Shown here one piece after another: positions 26,869 to 35,672 of a stretch of 64,000 nucleotides of DNA. Under the pieces are notes generated by a model. It had not been told where the DNA came from. It made no database searches and was given only the letters and a program-made list of their open reading frames with translations. The stretch comes from Paraburkholderia sp. BL9I2N2. Lineage in GTDB: Bacteria; Pseudomonadota; Gammaproteobacteria; Burkholderiales; Burkholderiaceae. The number at the start of each line of letters is the position of its first letter. Position 1 is the stretch's first letter. A program made the translations under genes and the position numbers. The DNA is taken from NCBI RefSeq assembly GCF_004339745.1, contig NZ_SMGP01000004.1:744001-808000 (forward strand), read 5' to 3'.

Positions 26869-28242
26869 ATGAGCACACGAGATATCGGCGAGCAGAACTT
26901 ACTCAACGTGGAACAGTTCATTGACGAACGCAGGTTTTCACCCTATCAGTGGTTGATTCTGTTTTTCTGCTTTCTGATCGTCGCGCTGGACGGATTCGAT
27001 ACCAGCGCAATCGGCTTCGTTGCGCCGGCGATCGCGAAAGAGTGGGGAGTAACAAAAATCGCGCTTGGGCCCGTACTAAGTGCGGCGCTCGTGGGCCTCG
27101 CGATCGGTGCGCTGCTTGCTGGACCCGTTGCCGACAGGATCGGGCGTCGCAAGGTTCTGATCGGCTCAGTCTGTTTTTTCGGCGTGTGGACGATTGCCTG
27201 CGTATTCGCTACGGGTGTTTGGCAACTGTCGGTCTTTCGCTTTTTAACCGGCATTGGGCTTGGCGCGGCACTTCCCAACTCGACGACGTTATTGTCGGAA
27301 TACGTGCCGGCGAGATGTCGATCCTTGCTGCTGAATGTCATGTTCTGCGGATTCACCTTAGGCGCGTCGGCCGGTGGCGTCGTGTCGGCCGCATTGATAC
27401 CAGACTTCGGATGGCGCTCGATCTTCCTCGCGGGCGGCATTGCGCCCGTCCTGCTTGCATGTGCCCTTGTTGCGCTGCCCGAGTCCGTGCGATTCATGGT
27501 GATCAAAGGCTGGCCGGATGATCGGATTCGTCGAGTACTTCGAAGAATTGCCAATGGTGAGCTGGTGACTGCTTCAAAGTTCTCTGTATCTGATCGGGTA
27601 GGGGAGAAGGAAACCGCGCCACTTGCTCTCATCCTCTCTACGCGTTACAGGTTCGGCACGTTGATGCTGTGGCTAGCGTACTTCATGGGTCTGCTTGTCT
27701 ATTACATGCTGACGAGCTGGATGCCGACGATGATCCATGACGCGGGCTTCACACTGCGCCAGGCGTCGTTGGTGTCGGCACTGTTTCCGGCAGGAGGCGT
27801 AATCGGCGCATTGGGTTGTGGCTGGTTGATGGACCGCTTCAATCCGTGGCGAGTGGTCGCGCTCGCATTTCTGTTGTTGGGCGCCGCTGTCTGCGCGATG
27901 GGACAGGGCACGGCCAATGTTCAGTCGCTTGCGATCGCGACCTTCGTGGCGGGTGTCTGCATGACGGGCGCGCAAATGTCGATGCTGGCCCTTGCGGCGC
28001 TGTTCTATCCCACGCACGGGCGCGCTTCCGGCGTGGCGTGGATGCTGGGTATCGGGCGTCTGGGAGGCATTCTCGGCGCGCTCGGCGGGGGAGCGCTTTC
28101 TGCTGCCGGCTACAGCATGATCGCCATTTTGACGTCGATGGCCGCGCCCGCATTCGTCGCAGCCATGGCATTGCTTGTCGCGGTATCGGTCAGTAATAAG
28201 CAGGGAAGCCTGCAGGCGGCGGTTGTCGAGCCGAGTCCATGA
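26869..28242 (+). CDS. MFS aromatic acid:H+ symporter (AAHS family, PcaK-like)
   Basis: 457 residues with twelve predicted membrane helices. The DGFD motif in helix 1 (VALDGFDTSAIGFVAPAIA), the helix 2-3 loop GPVADRIGRRKVL and the repeated half GWLMDRFNPWRVV are diagnostic of the AAHS family, which imports 4-hydroxybenzoate, protocatechuate and related acids by proton symport. The start at 26869 has CACGGAG upstream. It lies 138 bp after the porin, probably co-transcribed, and probably brings in the substrate of the nitrobenzoate module. Confidence 0.9.
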   Translation: MSTRDIGEQNLLNVEQFIDERRFSPYQWLILFFCFLIVALDGFDTSAIGFVAPAIAKEWGVTKIALGPVLSAALVGLAIGALLAGPVADRIGRRKVLIGSVCFFGVWTIACVFATGVWQLSVFRFLTGIGLGAALPNSTTLLSEYVPARCRSLLLNVMFCGFTLGASAGGVVSAALIPDFGWRSIFLAGGIAPVLLACALVALPESVRFMVIKGWPDDRIRRVLRRIANGELVTASKFSVSDRVGEKETAPLALILSTRYRFGTLMLWLAYFMGLLVYYMLTSWMPTMIHDAGFTLRQASLVSALFPAGGVIGALGCGWLMDRFNPWRVVALAFLLLGAAVCAMGQGTANVQSLAIATFVAGVCMTGAQMSMLALAALFYPTHGRASGVAWMLGIGRLGGILGALGGGALSAAGYSMIAILTSMAAPAFVAAMALLVAVSVSNKQGSLQAAVVEPSP

Positions 28243-28319
28243 GAAGGCGCGCGCCATCGAATTCGCGATAGGATCTCGGTACAGACCGGATGGTGCTCGC
28301 CCCGGCAAGAGGAGACAGC

Positions 28320-29285
28320 ATGGACCTATTCATGTCGATGGAAGCGTTCGTACGCGCCGCGGAAGCGCAGAGCTTCGCCGGCGCGGCGCGCCAGTTGGGC
28401 GTCGCCAAATCGGTGGTGACCTCGCGCGTCAAGCAGCTCGAAGACCATTTCGGTGTGCCGCTCTTTCATCGATCGACCCGGGCGGTGCGCCTGTCCGAAC
28501 TCGGCGAGACCTACTACCGCGAGTGCGCCGAGCTGGTCACCAAGGTTCACGATCTGTCCGGCCGCTCGCGTGGCGATCCGCAGGCGCTCGCGGGCACGCT
28601 CAATATCCACGTCCTGCCGGGCTTCGCGCTCGGCCATTTTTCGCAGACGCTGATCGAATTCCGCGCCGCGTACCCGCGCGTGGAATTCGTCGTGACCGTC
28701 AACGACCGCGTCATCGATCCGGTTCAGGAAGGTTTCGACCTGGCGTTGCAAATCTATCCGCCGGCATCGAACCTGCTGGTCGAGCGGCGTCTCTTTCCGG
28801 TGCGCGGCGTGCTCTGTGCCGCGCCCGGCTATCTGAAGGAAGAGCCGCTGATCGAGACACCGCTCGATCTGCTGCGGCACGACTTCGCGCGCTATTCGTA
28901 CTACCCTTGGGGCGACAAGTGGCCGCTGATGCGCGGCAACGAATGCTTCGAAATCGCGCTGAATCCGGTGCTCAAAACCAATAGCGTGCATCTGCTGCTG
29001 GAATTCGCGAGGGCCGGCGCGGGCGTCGTCTATCTTCCGACCATGGTCGCCGCCGCCGATCTGCTCGAACGCCGGCTGGAACGTGTGCTGCCGGAATACG
29101 CGGCGCCGCCGCTGTGGCTCTCGGCGGTGTATCCTGCCTCGCACCGCTCGACCACCAAGGTCAAGGCCTTCGTCGACTTCCTGCGCGCGCGCTATCTGCG
29201 CGAACCGCAGTGGGACCGGGCGCTCGGCATTGCGCCGCCGGACGACGAAACGAAAAGCGTCGGCGAGGAACTGTCCGATAGTTAA
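28320..29285 (+). CDS. LysR-family regulator of the hydroquinone operon
   Basis: 321 residues, LysR family of the type with MDLFMSMEAFVRAAEAQSFA at the N-terminus, a helix-turn-helix (GAARQLGVAKSVVTSRVKQLE) and an effector-binding domain. AAGAGGAGACAGC precedes the start. It reads in the same direction as the hydroquinone dioxygenase genes, 164 bp upstream of them, so it probably controls the operon, with hydroquinone or a ring-cleavage intermediate as likely effector (inference). Confidence 0.92.
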   Translation: MDLFMSMEAFVRAAEAQSFAGAARQLGVAKSVVTSRVKQLEDHFGVPLFHRSTRAVRLSELGETYYRECAELVTKVHDLSGRSRGDPQALAGTLNIHVLPGFALGHFSQTLIEFRAAYPRVEFVVTVNDRVIDPVQEGFDLALQIYPPASNLLVERRLFPVRGVLCAAPGYLKEEPLIETPLDLLRHDFARYSYYPWGDKWPLMRGNECFEIALNPVLKTNSVHLLLEFARAGAGVVYLPTMVAAADLLERRLERVLPEYAAPPLWLSAVYPASHRSTTKVKAFVDFLRARYLREPQWDRALGIAPPDDETKSVGEELSDS

Positions 29286-29315
29286 GGCCTACCCGAGGCC
29301 AATGAGGGTTCGCCA

Positions 29316-29332
29316 CCAGGTAGTTTCCCTGG
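29316..29332. promoter_or_regulatory. Dyad upstream of hydroquinone dioxygenase operon
   Basis: CCAGG-N7-CCTGG, an imperfect 17-bp dyad about 120 bp before the first dioxygenase gene, at the position where LysR regulators commonly bind. It is a candidate operator only. Confidence 0.3.
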
Positions 29333-29449
29333 CGCGATTTTGGAGCACCCAAGGTTCGCGTTTCCCGACCCTCAGAACATTGCTGTAGCGCCTGTCGCCG
29401 CTTAATCTTCGATGCAAGCAACGCATTCGTGGATCAACTGGAGGCAGAC

Positions 29450-29941
29450 ATGCAACAAACCTGGTTCGGCAGCCTGGACAACTTTCGGAAAGGCTCCATC
29501 GAAATCATCAAGGGCAAACCGGAACATTACGCCATGTCGAATGTATTCGACGTCGCGAGCCGCGCTGAGCCCTACGAGAAAGTCGTCGTCGGCAAGAATC
29601 TCAAGTACGTGATCGAGACGCTGCGCGCGGAAGGTTCGTCGCCGTGGTTTGCTGCGTCGCACGATGAGTTCGCGGTCGTGCTCGACGGCGAAATCGACAT
29701 CTATTTCATCAAGCCGTCGGACGGCCCGCTGGTCGACGCACAGACCGAAGGCAGCGTGCGCCTCGAAGGCCAGCCCTCGGGCCAGTCGATGGGCCATGTG
29801 CGGCTGCGCCGCGGTCATCAGGCGCTGCTGCCCGCCGGCGCCGCCTATCGCTTCGAAGCAAAGACAAAAGGCGTGCTGCTCGTGCAGACGATCCTCGGAC
29901 GCTATTCGGTCGAGAAGTGGGCCGACATCTGCATCCACTGA
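29450..29941 (+). CDS. hapC: Hydroquinone 1,2-dioxygenase small subunit
   Basis: 163 residues. It matches the small, cupin-like subunit of two-component (type II) hydroquinone dioxygenases such as HapC of Pseudomonas fluorescens ACB and PnpC of nitrophenol degraders. Recognisable stretches are WFGSLDNFRKGSIEII and SSPWFAASHDEFAVVLDGEI, ending in ILGRYSVEKWADICIH. The subunit assembles with the large subunit into a heterotetramer that opens the hydroquinone ring to 4-hydroxymuconic semialdehyde. The start at 29450 is chosen for the GGAGG site 5 nt upstream; a GTG at 29429 is less likely. Confidence 0.85.
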   Translation: MQQTWFGSLDNFRKGSIEIIKGKPEHYAMSNVFDVASRAEPYEKVVVGKNLKYVIETLRAEGSSPWFAASHDEFAVVLDGEIDIYFIKPSDGPLVDAQTEGSVRLEGQPSGQSMGHVRLRRGHQALLPAGAAYRFEAKTKGVLLVQTILGRYSVEKWADICIH

Positions 29942-29976
29942 ATCCCTCTACACGATCCATCTTTTCGGAGCCCATC

Positions 29977-30972
29977 ATGGACAAAGTCAGCACCCTGCAA
30001 AACGTCACCGCGAGCGAGGCCGACGCGGTGACCGGTTATCGCACGTTCTGTCTCGGCGACTTCGAATTCAGCCGCGACGCTTATTTCGCCACCGTCAGGT
30101 GGCCGGCCAAAGGCCAGATCCGCTCGCACCAGATGCACGCCGACGACTTCCTGCGCGCGATGATGCGCGACGTGGCGTGGGGCTTCTTCTACGGCTGGGT
30201 CAACTTCGACGAAGTGATCGGCACGCGCAATCACTACGGCAAGGTCGACATGTACGCCGGCGCGTATAACGCGAGCTTCAAGGAAGCGGGCGTCGACCAT
30301 ATGCAGCAGTTCGACACGCCGCTCATCATGGCGACCTTCAAGGCGATCCTGAAGGACTGGGTCAACGAAGGCTTCGACCCGTTCGCCGCGCCCGAAGAAA
30401 CCGGCTCCGCGTTCGGCACGAAACATGGCGACAACATCGCCGCGATCGAGCGCACGCGGATTGCCACCAAGCGCATGCCGGGCCTCGAAGGCGATTCGCC
30501 GTTGCGCGACGATCTTCCCGTCAATCGCCAGTTTGCCGACGTCGGCCAGGACGAACCGGAGATTCACGCGGAGCCGGGTTTCGAAGGCGCTCTGCATGCG
30601 TTCAGCCTCTTCAAGTACCTGTCGCGCTCGGACGTGACGTGGAATCCGTCGGTTACGTCGGTGTGCCAGCAGAGCCTGTTCTGCCCGACCACCGAGGAAT
30701 TCGTGCTGCCGGTGTTCCACGGCAACGACCGCGTCGAGTGGTTCCTGCAACTGTCCGACCAGATCATCTGGGACGTCGCCGACAAGGACAGCGGCGAGCC
30801 GCGCGCACGCATCACGATGAACGCGGGCGATATCGCCGCGATGCCGGCCGATATCCGCCACAAGGGCTATTCGCAGAAGCGTTCGATGCTGCTGGTGTGG
30901 GAGAACGCGACCCCCGATCTGCCCAAGCGCTACGAAAGCGGTGAACTGCCGCCGTATCCGATTCAGATGTAA
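29977..30972 (+). CDS. hapD: Hydroquinone 1,2-dioxygenase large (iron-binding) subunit
   Basis: 331 residues, catalytic subunit of Fe(II) hydroquinone dioxygenase (HapD/PnpD type). Candidate iron ligands are H248, N250 and E254 in PVFHGNDRVEWF and H295 in DIRHKGYS. The H-x-N-x3-E pattern and the 47-residue gap to the last histidine are the arrangement I recall for PnpD (H256, N258, E262, H303). CGGAG lies 6 nt before the start at 29977. It is directly downstream of the small subunit. Product: 4-hydroxymuconic semialdehyde. Confidence 0.88.
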   Translation: MDKVSTLQNVTASEADAVTGYRTFCLGDFEFSRDAYFATVRWPAKGQIRSHQMHADDFLRAMMRDVAWGFFYGWVNFDEVIGTRNHYGKVDMYAGAYNASFKEAGVDHMQQFDTPLIMATFKAILKDWVNEGFDPFAAPEETGSAFGTKHGDNIAAIERTRIATKRMPGLEGDSPLRDDLPVNRQFADVGQDEPEIHAEPGFEGALHAFSLFKYLSRSDVTWNPSVTSVCQQSLFCPTTEEFVLPVFHGNDRVEWFLQLSDQIIWDVADKDSGEPRARITMNAGDIAAMPADIRHKGYSQKRSMLLVWENATPDLPKRYESGELPPYPIQM

Positions 30973-31004
30973 CTCCCCGGCATTCCCCCCGATCGTCGAT
31001 CGAA

Positions 31005-31026
31005 CGGCGCCAGACCGCTGGCGCCG
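31005..31026 (+). promoter_or_regulatory. Intercistronic hairpin after hydroquinone dioxygenase genes
   Basis: CGGCGCCA-GACCGC-TGGCGCCG is a perfect 8-bp GC stem with a 6-nt loop, in the 95-bp gap between the dioxygenase large subunit and the dehydrogenase. There is no T-run, so it more likely acts as an mRNA-stability or attenuation element than a full terminator. Confidence 0.4.
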
Positions 31027-31067
31027 CGGGGAAAGTCGCGTCCAGGTTTTACTTGCACAGGACTGAC

Positions 31068-32531
31068 ATGCAAACGCAACTCTTCATCGGCGGCCGCTTC
31101 GTGCCGGCTGCAAACGGCGAAACGCTCGCCTCCCTCAATCCCCACGACAACTCGGTGATCGCCGACGTCGCGATGGCGGGCCCGGCCGATGTCGATCGCG
31201 CCGTCGCGGCGGCGAAGGCGGCGTTTCCGAAGTGGAGCAATCTCGCCGCGATGGAGCGCGGGCGTCTGCTTCTGAAGCTGGCCGACGCGATCGAGGCGAA
31301 TGCCGACAAGCTCGCGCGCCTCGAATCGCTCGATACCGGCCACCCGATCCGCGATACACGCAACCTCGACGTGCCGCGCACGGCGGCCACGTTCCGCTAT
31401 TTCGGCGGCATGGCCGACAAGTTCGAAGGCTCGGTGATTCCGGTCGAGCAGGGCTTTCTGAATTACCTGACGCGTGAGCCGGTCGGCATTGTCGGGCAGG
31501 TGGTGCCGTGGAATTTCCCGCTCATGTTCACGAGCTGGAAGATGGCGCCGGCGCTCGCCGCGGGCAACTGCGTGATCATGAAGCCCGCCGAACTCACGCC
31601 GCTGTCGAGCCTGGCGATTGCCGAACTGATGGCCGAAGTGGGTTTCCCGGACGGCGTCGTCAATATTCTGCCGGGCCTGGGTCATGTGGCCGGGCAGTAC
31701 ATCGCCGAACATCCGGAGATCAGCAAGGTCGCCTTCACCGGTTCGACCGCGGTGGGCCGCAAGGTCGTGCAGGCGTCGAGCGGCAATCTAAAGAAGGTGC
31801 AACTCGAACTCGGCGGCAAGGGCGCGAACATCGTATTCGGCGACGCGAATATCGATGCGGTCGTGCAAGGCTCGGCGTTCGCGATCTTCCACAACCAGGG
31901 GCAGGCGTGCATCGCCGGCTCGCGGATGATCGTGCACGAATCGATCGCCGACGAAGTGCTCGAAAGGTTCGCCGCCTTGAGCCGCACGATCAAGATTGGC
32001 GATCCGCTCGATCCGTCGACCGAGATGGGCCCGCTCACCTCGCGTCAGCACCGCGACCGCGTGCTTTCATTCGTCGATGTCGCCCGCGAACAGGGTGGCC
32101 GCGTACTGGCAGGCGGCAAAGCACCGGACAATGCCGCGCTCGCCAACGGCTGCTATGTCGAGCCGACTATCGTCGAAGCGAAACCGGAGCATCGGGTGTC
32201 GCAGGAAGAGGTGTTCGGGCCGTTCATGACGGTCACGACATTTAGCACCGACGAGGAGGCGCTGGCGATTGCGAATGGCACCGAATACGGTCTCGGCGCG
32301 GGTCTCTGGACACGCGATCTCCAACGCGCGCATCTGGTGGCTCGCGAGATTCGCGCCGGCATGGTGTGGATCAACTGCTACAAGCGCGTGAGCCCCGCTT
32401 CGCCGTTCGGCGGCGTCGGCGCAAGCGGCTACGGCCGTGAAATGGGTTTCGAAGCGATGCGCGAATACACGCAGCCCAAGTCGGTCTGGGTCAACGTGGA
32501 TGCGCAGATTCCGCCTTACTACCCGCGCTGA
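31068..32531 (+). CDS. Aldehyde dehydrogenase, probable 4-hydroxymuconic semialdehyde dehydrogenase
   Basis: 487 residues, NAD(P)-dependent ALDH family. The general base E247 (QLELGGKGANIVF), the nucleophile C281 (NQGQACIAGS), the cofactor motif FTGSTAVGRKV and the PWNFPLMFTSWKMAPALAAGN stretch are present. By context it oxidises 4-hydroxymuconic semialdehyde to maleylacetate, the step after hydroquinone cleavage. The start at 31068 has an AGGA site; an in-frame ATG 15 bp earlier is possible. Six bp separate it from the reductase gene. Confidence 0.88.
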   Translation: MQTQLFIGGRFVPAANGETLASLNPHDNSVIADVAMAGPADVDRAVAAAKAAFPKWSNLAAMERGRLLLKLADAIEANADKLARLESLDTGHPIRDTRNLDVPRTAATFRYFGGMADKFEGSVIPVEQGFLNYLTREPVGIVGQVVPWNFPLMFTSWKMAPALAAGNCVIMKPAELTPLSSLAIAELMAEVGFPDGVVNILPGLGHVAGQYIAEHPEISKVAFTGSTAVGRKVVQASSGNLKKVQLELGGKGANIVFGDANIDAVVQGSAFAIFHNQGQACIAGSRMIVHESIADEVLERFAALSRTIKIGDPLDPSTEMGPLTSRQHRDRVLSFVDVAREQGGRVLAGGKAPDNAALANGCYVEPTIVEAKPEHRVSQEEVFGPFMTVTTFSTDEEALAIANGTEYGLGAGLWTRDLQRAHLVAREIRAGMVWINCYKRVSPASPFGGVGASGYGREMGFEAMREYTQPKSVWVNVDAQIPPYYPR

Positions 32532-32537
32532 ACCGCC

Positions 32538-33596
32538 ATGGAACCGTTCATCTATAACGGCCTGCCGTCACGCGTGATTTTCGGCGCGGGCAGTCTCGAC
32601 CAGCTCGATCGCGAGATCGGTTTGCTCGGCGCCACGCGGGCGATCGTGCTGTCCACGCCGCAACAGCGTGCGCAGGCCGAAGCGCTCGCGGCGAGTCTCG
32701 GCTCGCGCGCGGCAGGCGTCTACGCCGAAGCCGTGATGCATGTACCGGTCGAAACCGCTCGCGCGGCGCGCGAGTTCGCCGCAAGCGTCGGCGCCGATTG
32801 CGCGATCGCGATAGGCGGCGGTTCCACAACCGGTCTCGGCAAGGCAATCGCGCTCGAAACCTCGCTGCCGATCATCGCAATTCCGACCACGTATGCAGGC
32901 TCCGAGATGACGCCGATCTACGGCCTCACCGAGGGCGGCGTCAAAAAGACCGGCCGCGATCTGCGTGTGCTGCCGAAGACGGTGATCTACGACCCGGCAT
33001 TGACCACGTCGCTGCCACCCGCGTTGTCGCTGACGAGTGGGATCAACGCCATCGCCCACGCGGCGGAAGGGCTCTACGCACAGGACGCGAATCCGATCAT
33101 CAGCCTGATGGCGCAAGAGGGCATTCGCGCGCTCGGCCAGGGGCTGCCTCGCGTAATGCAACAACCAGAAGACCTCGCGGCGCGTGGTGACTGCCTGTAT
33201 GGCGCGTGGCTATGCGGCGCCGTGCTCGGCAGTGTCGGCATGGCCTTGCATCACAAGCTGTGCCATACGCTCGGCGGCACTTTCAATCTGCCGCACGCTG
33301 AGACGCACACCATCGTGTTGCCGCATGTGCTCGCCTACAACCGTGCGGCTGCACCCGAGGCGATGAAGCGTATCGCCCACGCATTGCACGCCGACGACGC
33401 CGCGCAAGCCGTATTCGATCTCGCACACGATCACGGTGCGCCGACCGCGCTGAAAGACATCGGCCTGACAGCAGCCGATCTCGACATTGCACTCGATCTC
33501 GCGTTGAAGAACCCGTACTGGAATCCGCGGCCGGTCGAACAAATACCGCTGCGTGCATTGCTCGAAGCCGCCTTCGACGGGCGGCGCCCCGACTAG
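32538..33596 (+). CDS. Maleylacetate reductase
   Basis: 352 residues, iron-containing alcohol dehydrogenase superfamily, maleylacetate reductase branch. Typical are the N-terminus FIYNGLPSRVIFGAG, the nucleotide motif AIGGGSTTGLGKAIA, PTTYAGSEMTPIYG, and the histidines in GINAIAHAAEGLYA and HHKLCHTLGGTFNLPHAETH. It reduces maleylacetate to beta-ketoadipate with NAD(P)H. It is encoded 6 bp after the semialdehyde dehydrogenase and serves both ring-cleavage branches in this operon. Confidence 0.92.
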   Translation: MEPFIYNGLPSRVIFGAGSLDQLDREIGLLGATRAIVLSTPQQRAQAEALAASLGSRAAGVYAEAVMHVPVETARAAREFAASVGADCAIAIGGGSTTGLGKAIALETSLPIIAIPTTYAGSEMTPIYGLTEGGVKKTGRDLRVLPKTVIYDPALTTSLPPALSLTSGINAIAHAAEGLYAQDANPIISLMAQEGIRALGQGLPRVMQQPEDLAARGDCLYGAWLCGAVLGSVGMALHHKLCHTLGGTFNLPHAETHTIVLPHVLAYNRAAAPEAMKRIAHALHADDAAQAVFDLAHDHGAPTALKDIGLTAADLDIALDLALKNPYWNPRPVEQIPLRALLEAAFDGRRPD

Positions 33597-33637
33597 CACG
33601 CCCAATTTACCCATACAAAAAAATTCAGGAGACAACC

Positions 33638-34927
33638 ATGGACTCACATACTTTCGATGCGAGACGCCGCCGCTTTGTCAGCCTCGCGGCAGGCGGTGCG
33701 CTCGCCGCCACGACCTCGGCGTTCTCGCCGCTCGTCTTCTCGGCCGGTCCGCGCACACTGAAAATCGGCTACGTATCGCCGCAAACCGGGCCGCTCGCGC
33801 CGTTCGGCGAAGCGGACCGTTTCACGATCCAGCAGATGCAGACGGCGCTGAAGAACGGCATCGTGATCGGCGGCAAATCATATCCGGTATCGATTGTCGT
33901 CAAGGACAGCCAGTCGAATCCGAATCGCGCCGGCGAAGTCGCCAACGACCTGATCCTCAAGGACAAGGTCGACATCATGCTGGTGTCCGGCACGCCGGAG
34001 ACCGCCAATCCCGTGAGCGACGCGTGCGAGCTGAACGAGATGCCGTGCGTGTCGACGGTGGTGCCGTGGCAGCCGTGGTTCTTCGGCAGAAAAGGCGATC
34101 CGAAGAAGGGCTTCCGTTTCACCTATCACTTCTTCTGGGGACTGGAGGATGTGATCGCCGTCTACACCGGCATGTGGCAATCGGTGCAGACCAACCGCAG
34201 CGTGGGCGGCCTCTTTCCCAACGACGGCGACGGCAACGCCTGGGGCGATGCGAAGCTCGGCTTTCCACCGGTACTCGCGCAGAAGGGCTTCACGCTCAAA
34301 GACCCCGGCCGTTTCCAAAGCATGACGCAGGACTTCTCCGCGCAGATTTCCTCGTTCAAACAGTCGAATGCGCAGATCGTCACGGGCGTCGTGATACCGC
34401 CGGACGCCAAGAACTTTCTCGTTCAGGCGCGTCAGCAAGGCCTGAAGCCCAAAGTCATTTCGATCGGCAAGGCGTTGCTGTTTCCGACCTCGATCGAAGC
34501 GCTCGGCGATCTCGGCAACGGACTGTCCACCGAGGTGTGGTGGTCGCCTTCGCATCCGTTCAAGTCGTCGCTGACGGGGCAAACCGCACGGCAAGTCGCG
34601 GATGACTACGAGCGCGTCACCTCGAAGCAATGGACCCAACCGATCGGTTTCGCCCACGCGCTATTCGAAATCGCTGTCGATTCATTGAAGCGCGCGAAAG
34701 ACGTCGACTCGAACGAAGCCGTCCGCGACGCAGTGGCATCGACCAAGCTCGATACGCTGGTCGGCCATGTCGCCTGGGGCGGCGGACCGGTGAAGAACGT
34801 CGCCAAGACGCCGCTTGTCGGCGGGCAATGGGTGAAAGGGCAGAAGCATCCGTTCGATCTCGCCATCGTCAACAACCAGCTCGCGCCAAGCGTGCCGCTG
34901 TCCGGCCCGCTCAAGTTGATTGCCTGA
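33638..34927 (+). CDS. ABC importer substrate-binding protein, Tat-type signal
   Basis: 429 residues, branched-chain-amino-acid-type (LivJ/K-like, Peripla_BP_6) binding protein. The N-terminus carries a twin-arginine motif (ARRRRFVSLAAGG), so export is probably by Tat. The mature part starts LKIGYVSPQTGPLAPFGEAD. Members of this family linked to aromatic catabolic genes bind benzoate-, phenol- or lignin-derived compounds. It is the first of five consecutive transport genes inserted between the maleylacetate reductase and hydroxyquinol dioxygenase genes, 42 bp after the former. Confidence 0.9.
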   Translation: MDSHTFDARRRRFVSLAAGGALAATTSAFSPLVFSAGPRTLKIGYVSPQTGPLAPFGEADRFTIQQMQTALKNGIVIGGKSYPVSIVVKDSQSNPNRAGEVANDLILKDKVDIMLVSGTPETANPVSDACELNEMPCVSTVVPWQPWFFGRKGDPKKGFRFTYHFFWGLEDVIAVYTGMWQSVQTNRSVGGLFPNDGDGNAWGDAKLGFPPVLAQKGFTLKDPGRFQSMTQDFSAQISSFKQSNAQIVTGVVIPPDAKNFLVQARQQGLKPKVISIGKALLFPTSIEALGDLGNGLSTEVWWSPSHPFKSSLTGQTARQVADDYERVTSKQWTQPIGFAHALFEIAVDSLKRAKDVDSNEAVRDAVASTKLDTLVGHVAWGGGPVKNVAKTPLVGGQWVKGQKHPFDLAIVNNQLAPSVPLSGPLKLIA

Positions 34928-34947
34928 ATTCAAAGCGGAGACCAGTG

Positions 34948-35670
34948 ATGAACGCAGTGCTCAGACTCACCGGCGTGTCGAAGCGTTACGGCGCGCTGCA
35001 GGTGACCGACGACATCAGCTTCGCGGTGGAACGCGGCGAAACCTACGGCATCCTCGGCCCGAACGGCGCCGGCAAGACCACGCTGTTCAACCTCGTCAGC
35101 GGCGACGTGCGGCCCGATCAGGGCAGCGTCGAATTCGACGGGGCGGATGTGAACCACTTGCCGCCGCATCGCCGTTGCGTGGCGGGGATCGGCCGCTCGT
35201 ATCAGGTGCCGCGGCCGTTCGGCGGAATGACGGTGTTCGAGAACCTGCTGGTCGGCGCCACCTTCGGCGGCGAACTGACCGGCCACGCGGCGTACGACGT
35301 CTGCGTCGACGTGCTCGAACGCACCGGCCTCAAAGCCCGCGCCAACCAGTTGGCCGGCACGCTGGGGCTGCTGGACCGCAAACGGCTCGAACTGGCTCGC
35401 GCGCTCGCGACGCAGCCGCAACTGCTGCTGCTCGACGAGATCGCCGGCGGTCTCACCGAACCCGAAACGCACGCGCTCGTCGACGAGATTCGCCGCGTCA
35501 AGGAGCGTGGCGTGACGATCGTGTGGATCGAACATGTCGTGCATGCGCTGCTCGCGGTGGCCGACCGTCTGCTGGTCATCAACTTCGGCAAGCGGCTCGC
35601 GGAGGGCTTGCCCGCCGCCGTTATGGACTACCCCGAAGTGCGGCGCGTGTATCTCGGACTGGAGGCCTGA
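34948..35670 (+). CDS. ABC importer ATPase, LivG-type
   Basis: 240 residues. Walker A GPNGAGKTTLFNLVSG, Q-loop RSYQVPRPFGGMTVFEN, Walker B LLLLDEIAGGLT and the H-loop histidine in IVWIEHVVHALL are present. The signature motif reads AGTLGLLDRKRLELARAL rather than LSGGQ, as in many LivG proteins. The start at 34948 follows a GCGGAG site; the frame is open upstream inside the preceding gene, but that part is not coding. It pairs with the LivF-type ATPase. Confidence 0.92.
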   Translation: MNAVLRLTGVSKRYGALQVTDDISFAVERGETYGILGPNGAGKTTLFNLVSGDVRPDQGSVEFDGADVNHLPPHRRCVAGIGRSYQVPRPFGGMTVFENLLVGATFGGELTGHAAYDVCVDVLERTGLKARANQLAGTLGLLDRKRLELARALATQPQLLLLDEIAGGLTEPETHALVDEIRRVKERGVTIVWIEHVVHALLAVADRLLVINFGKRLAEGLPAAVMDYPEVRRVYLGLEA

Positions 35671-35672
35671 CC

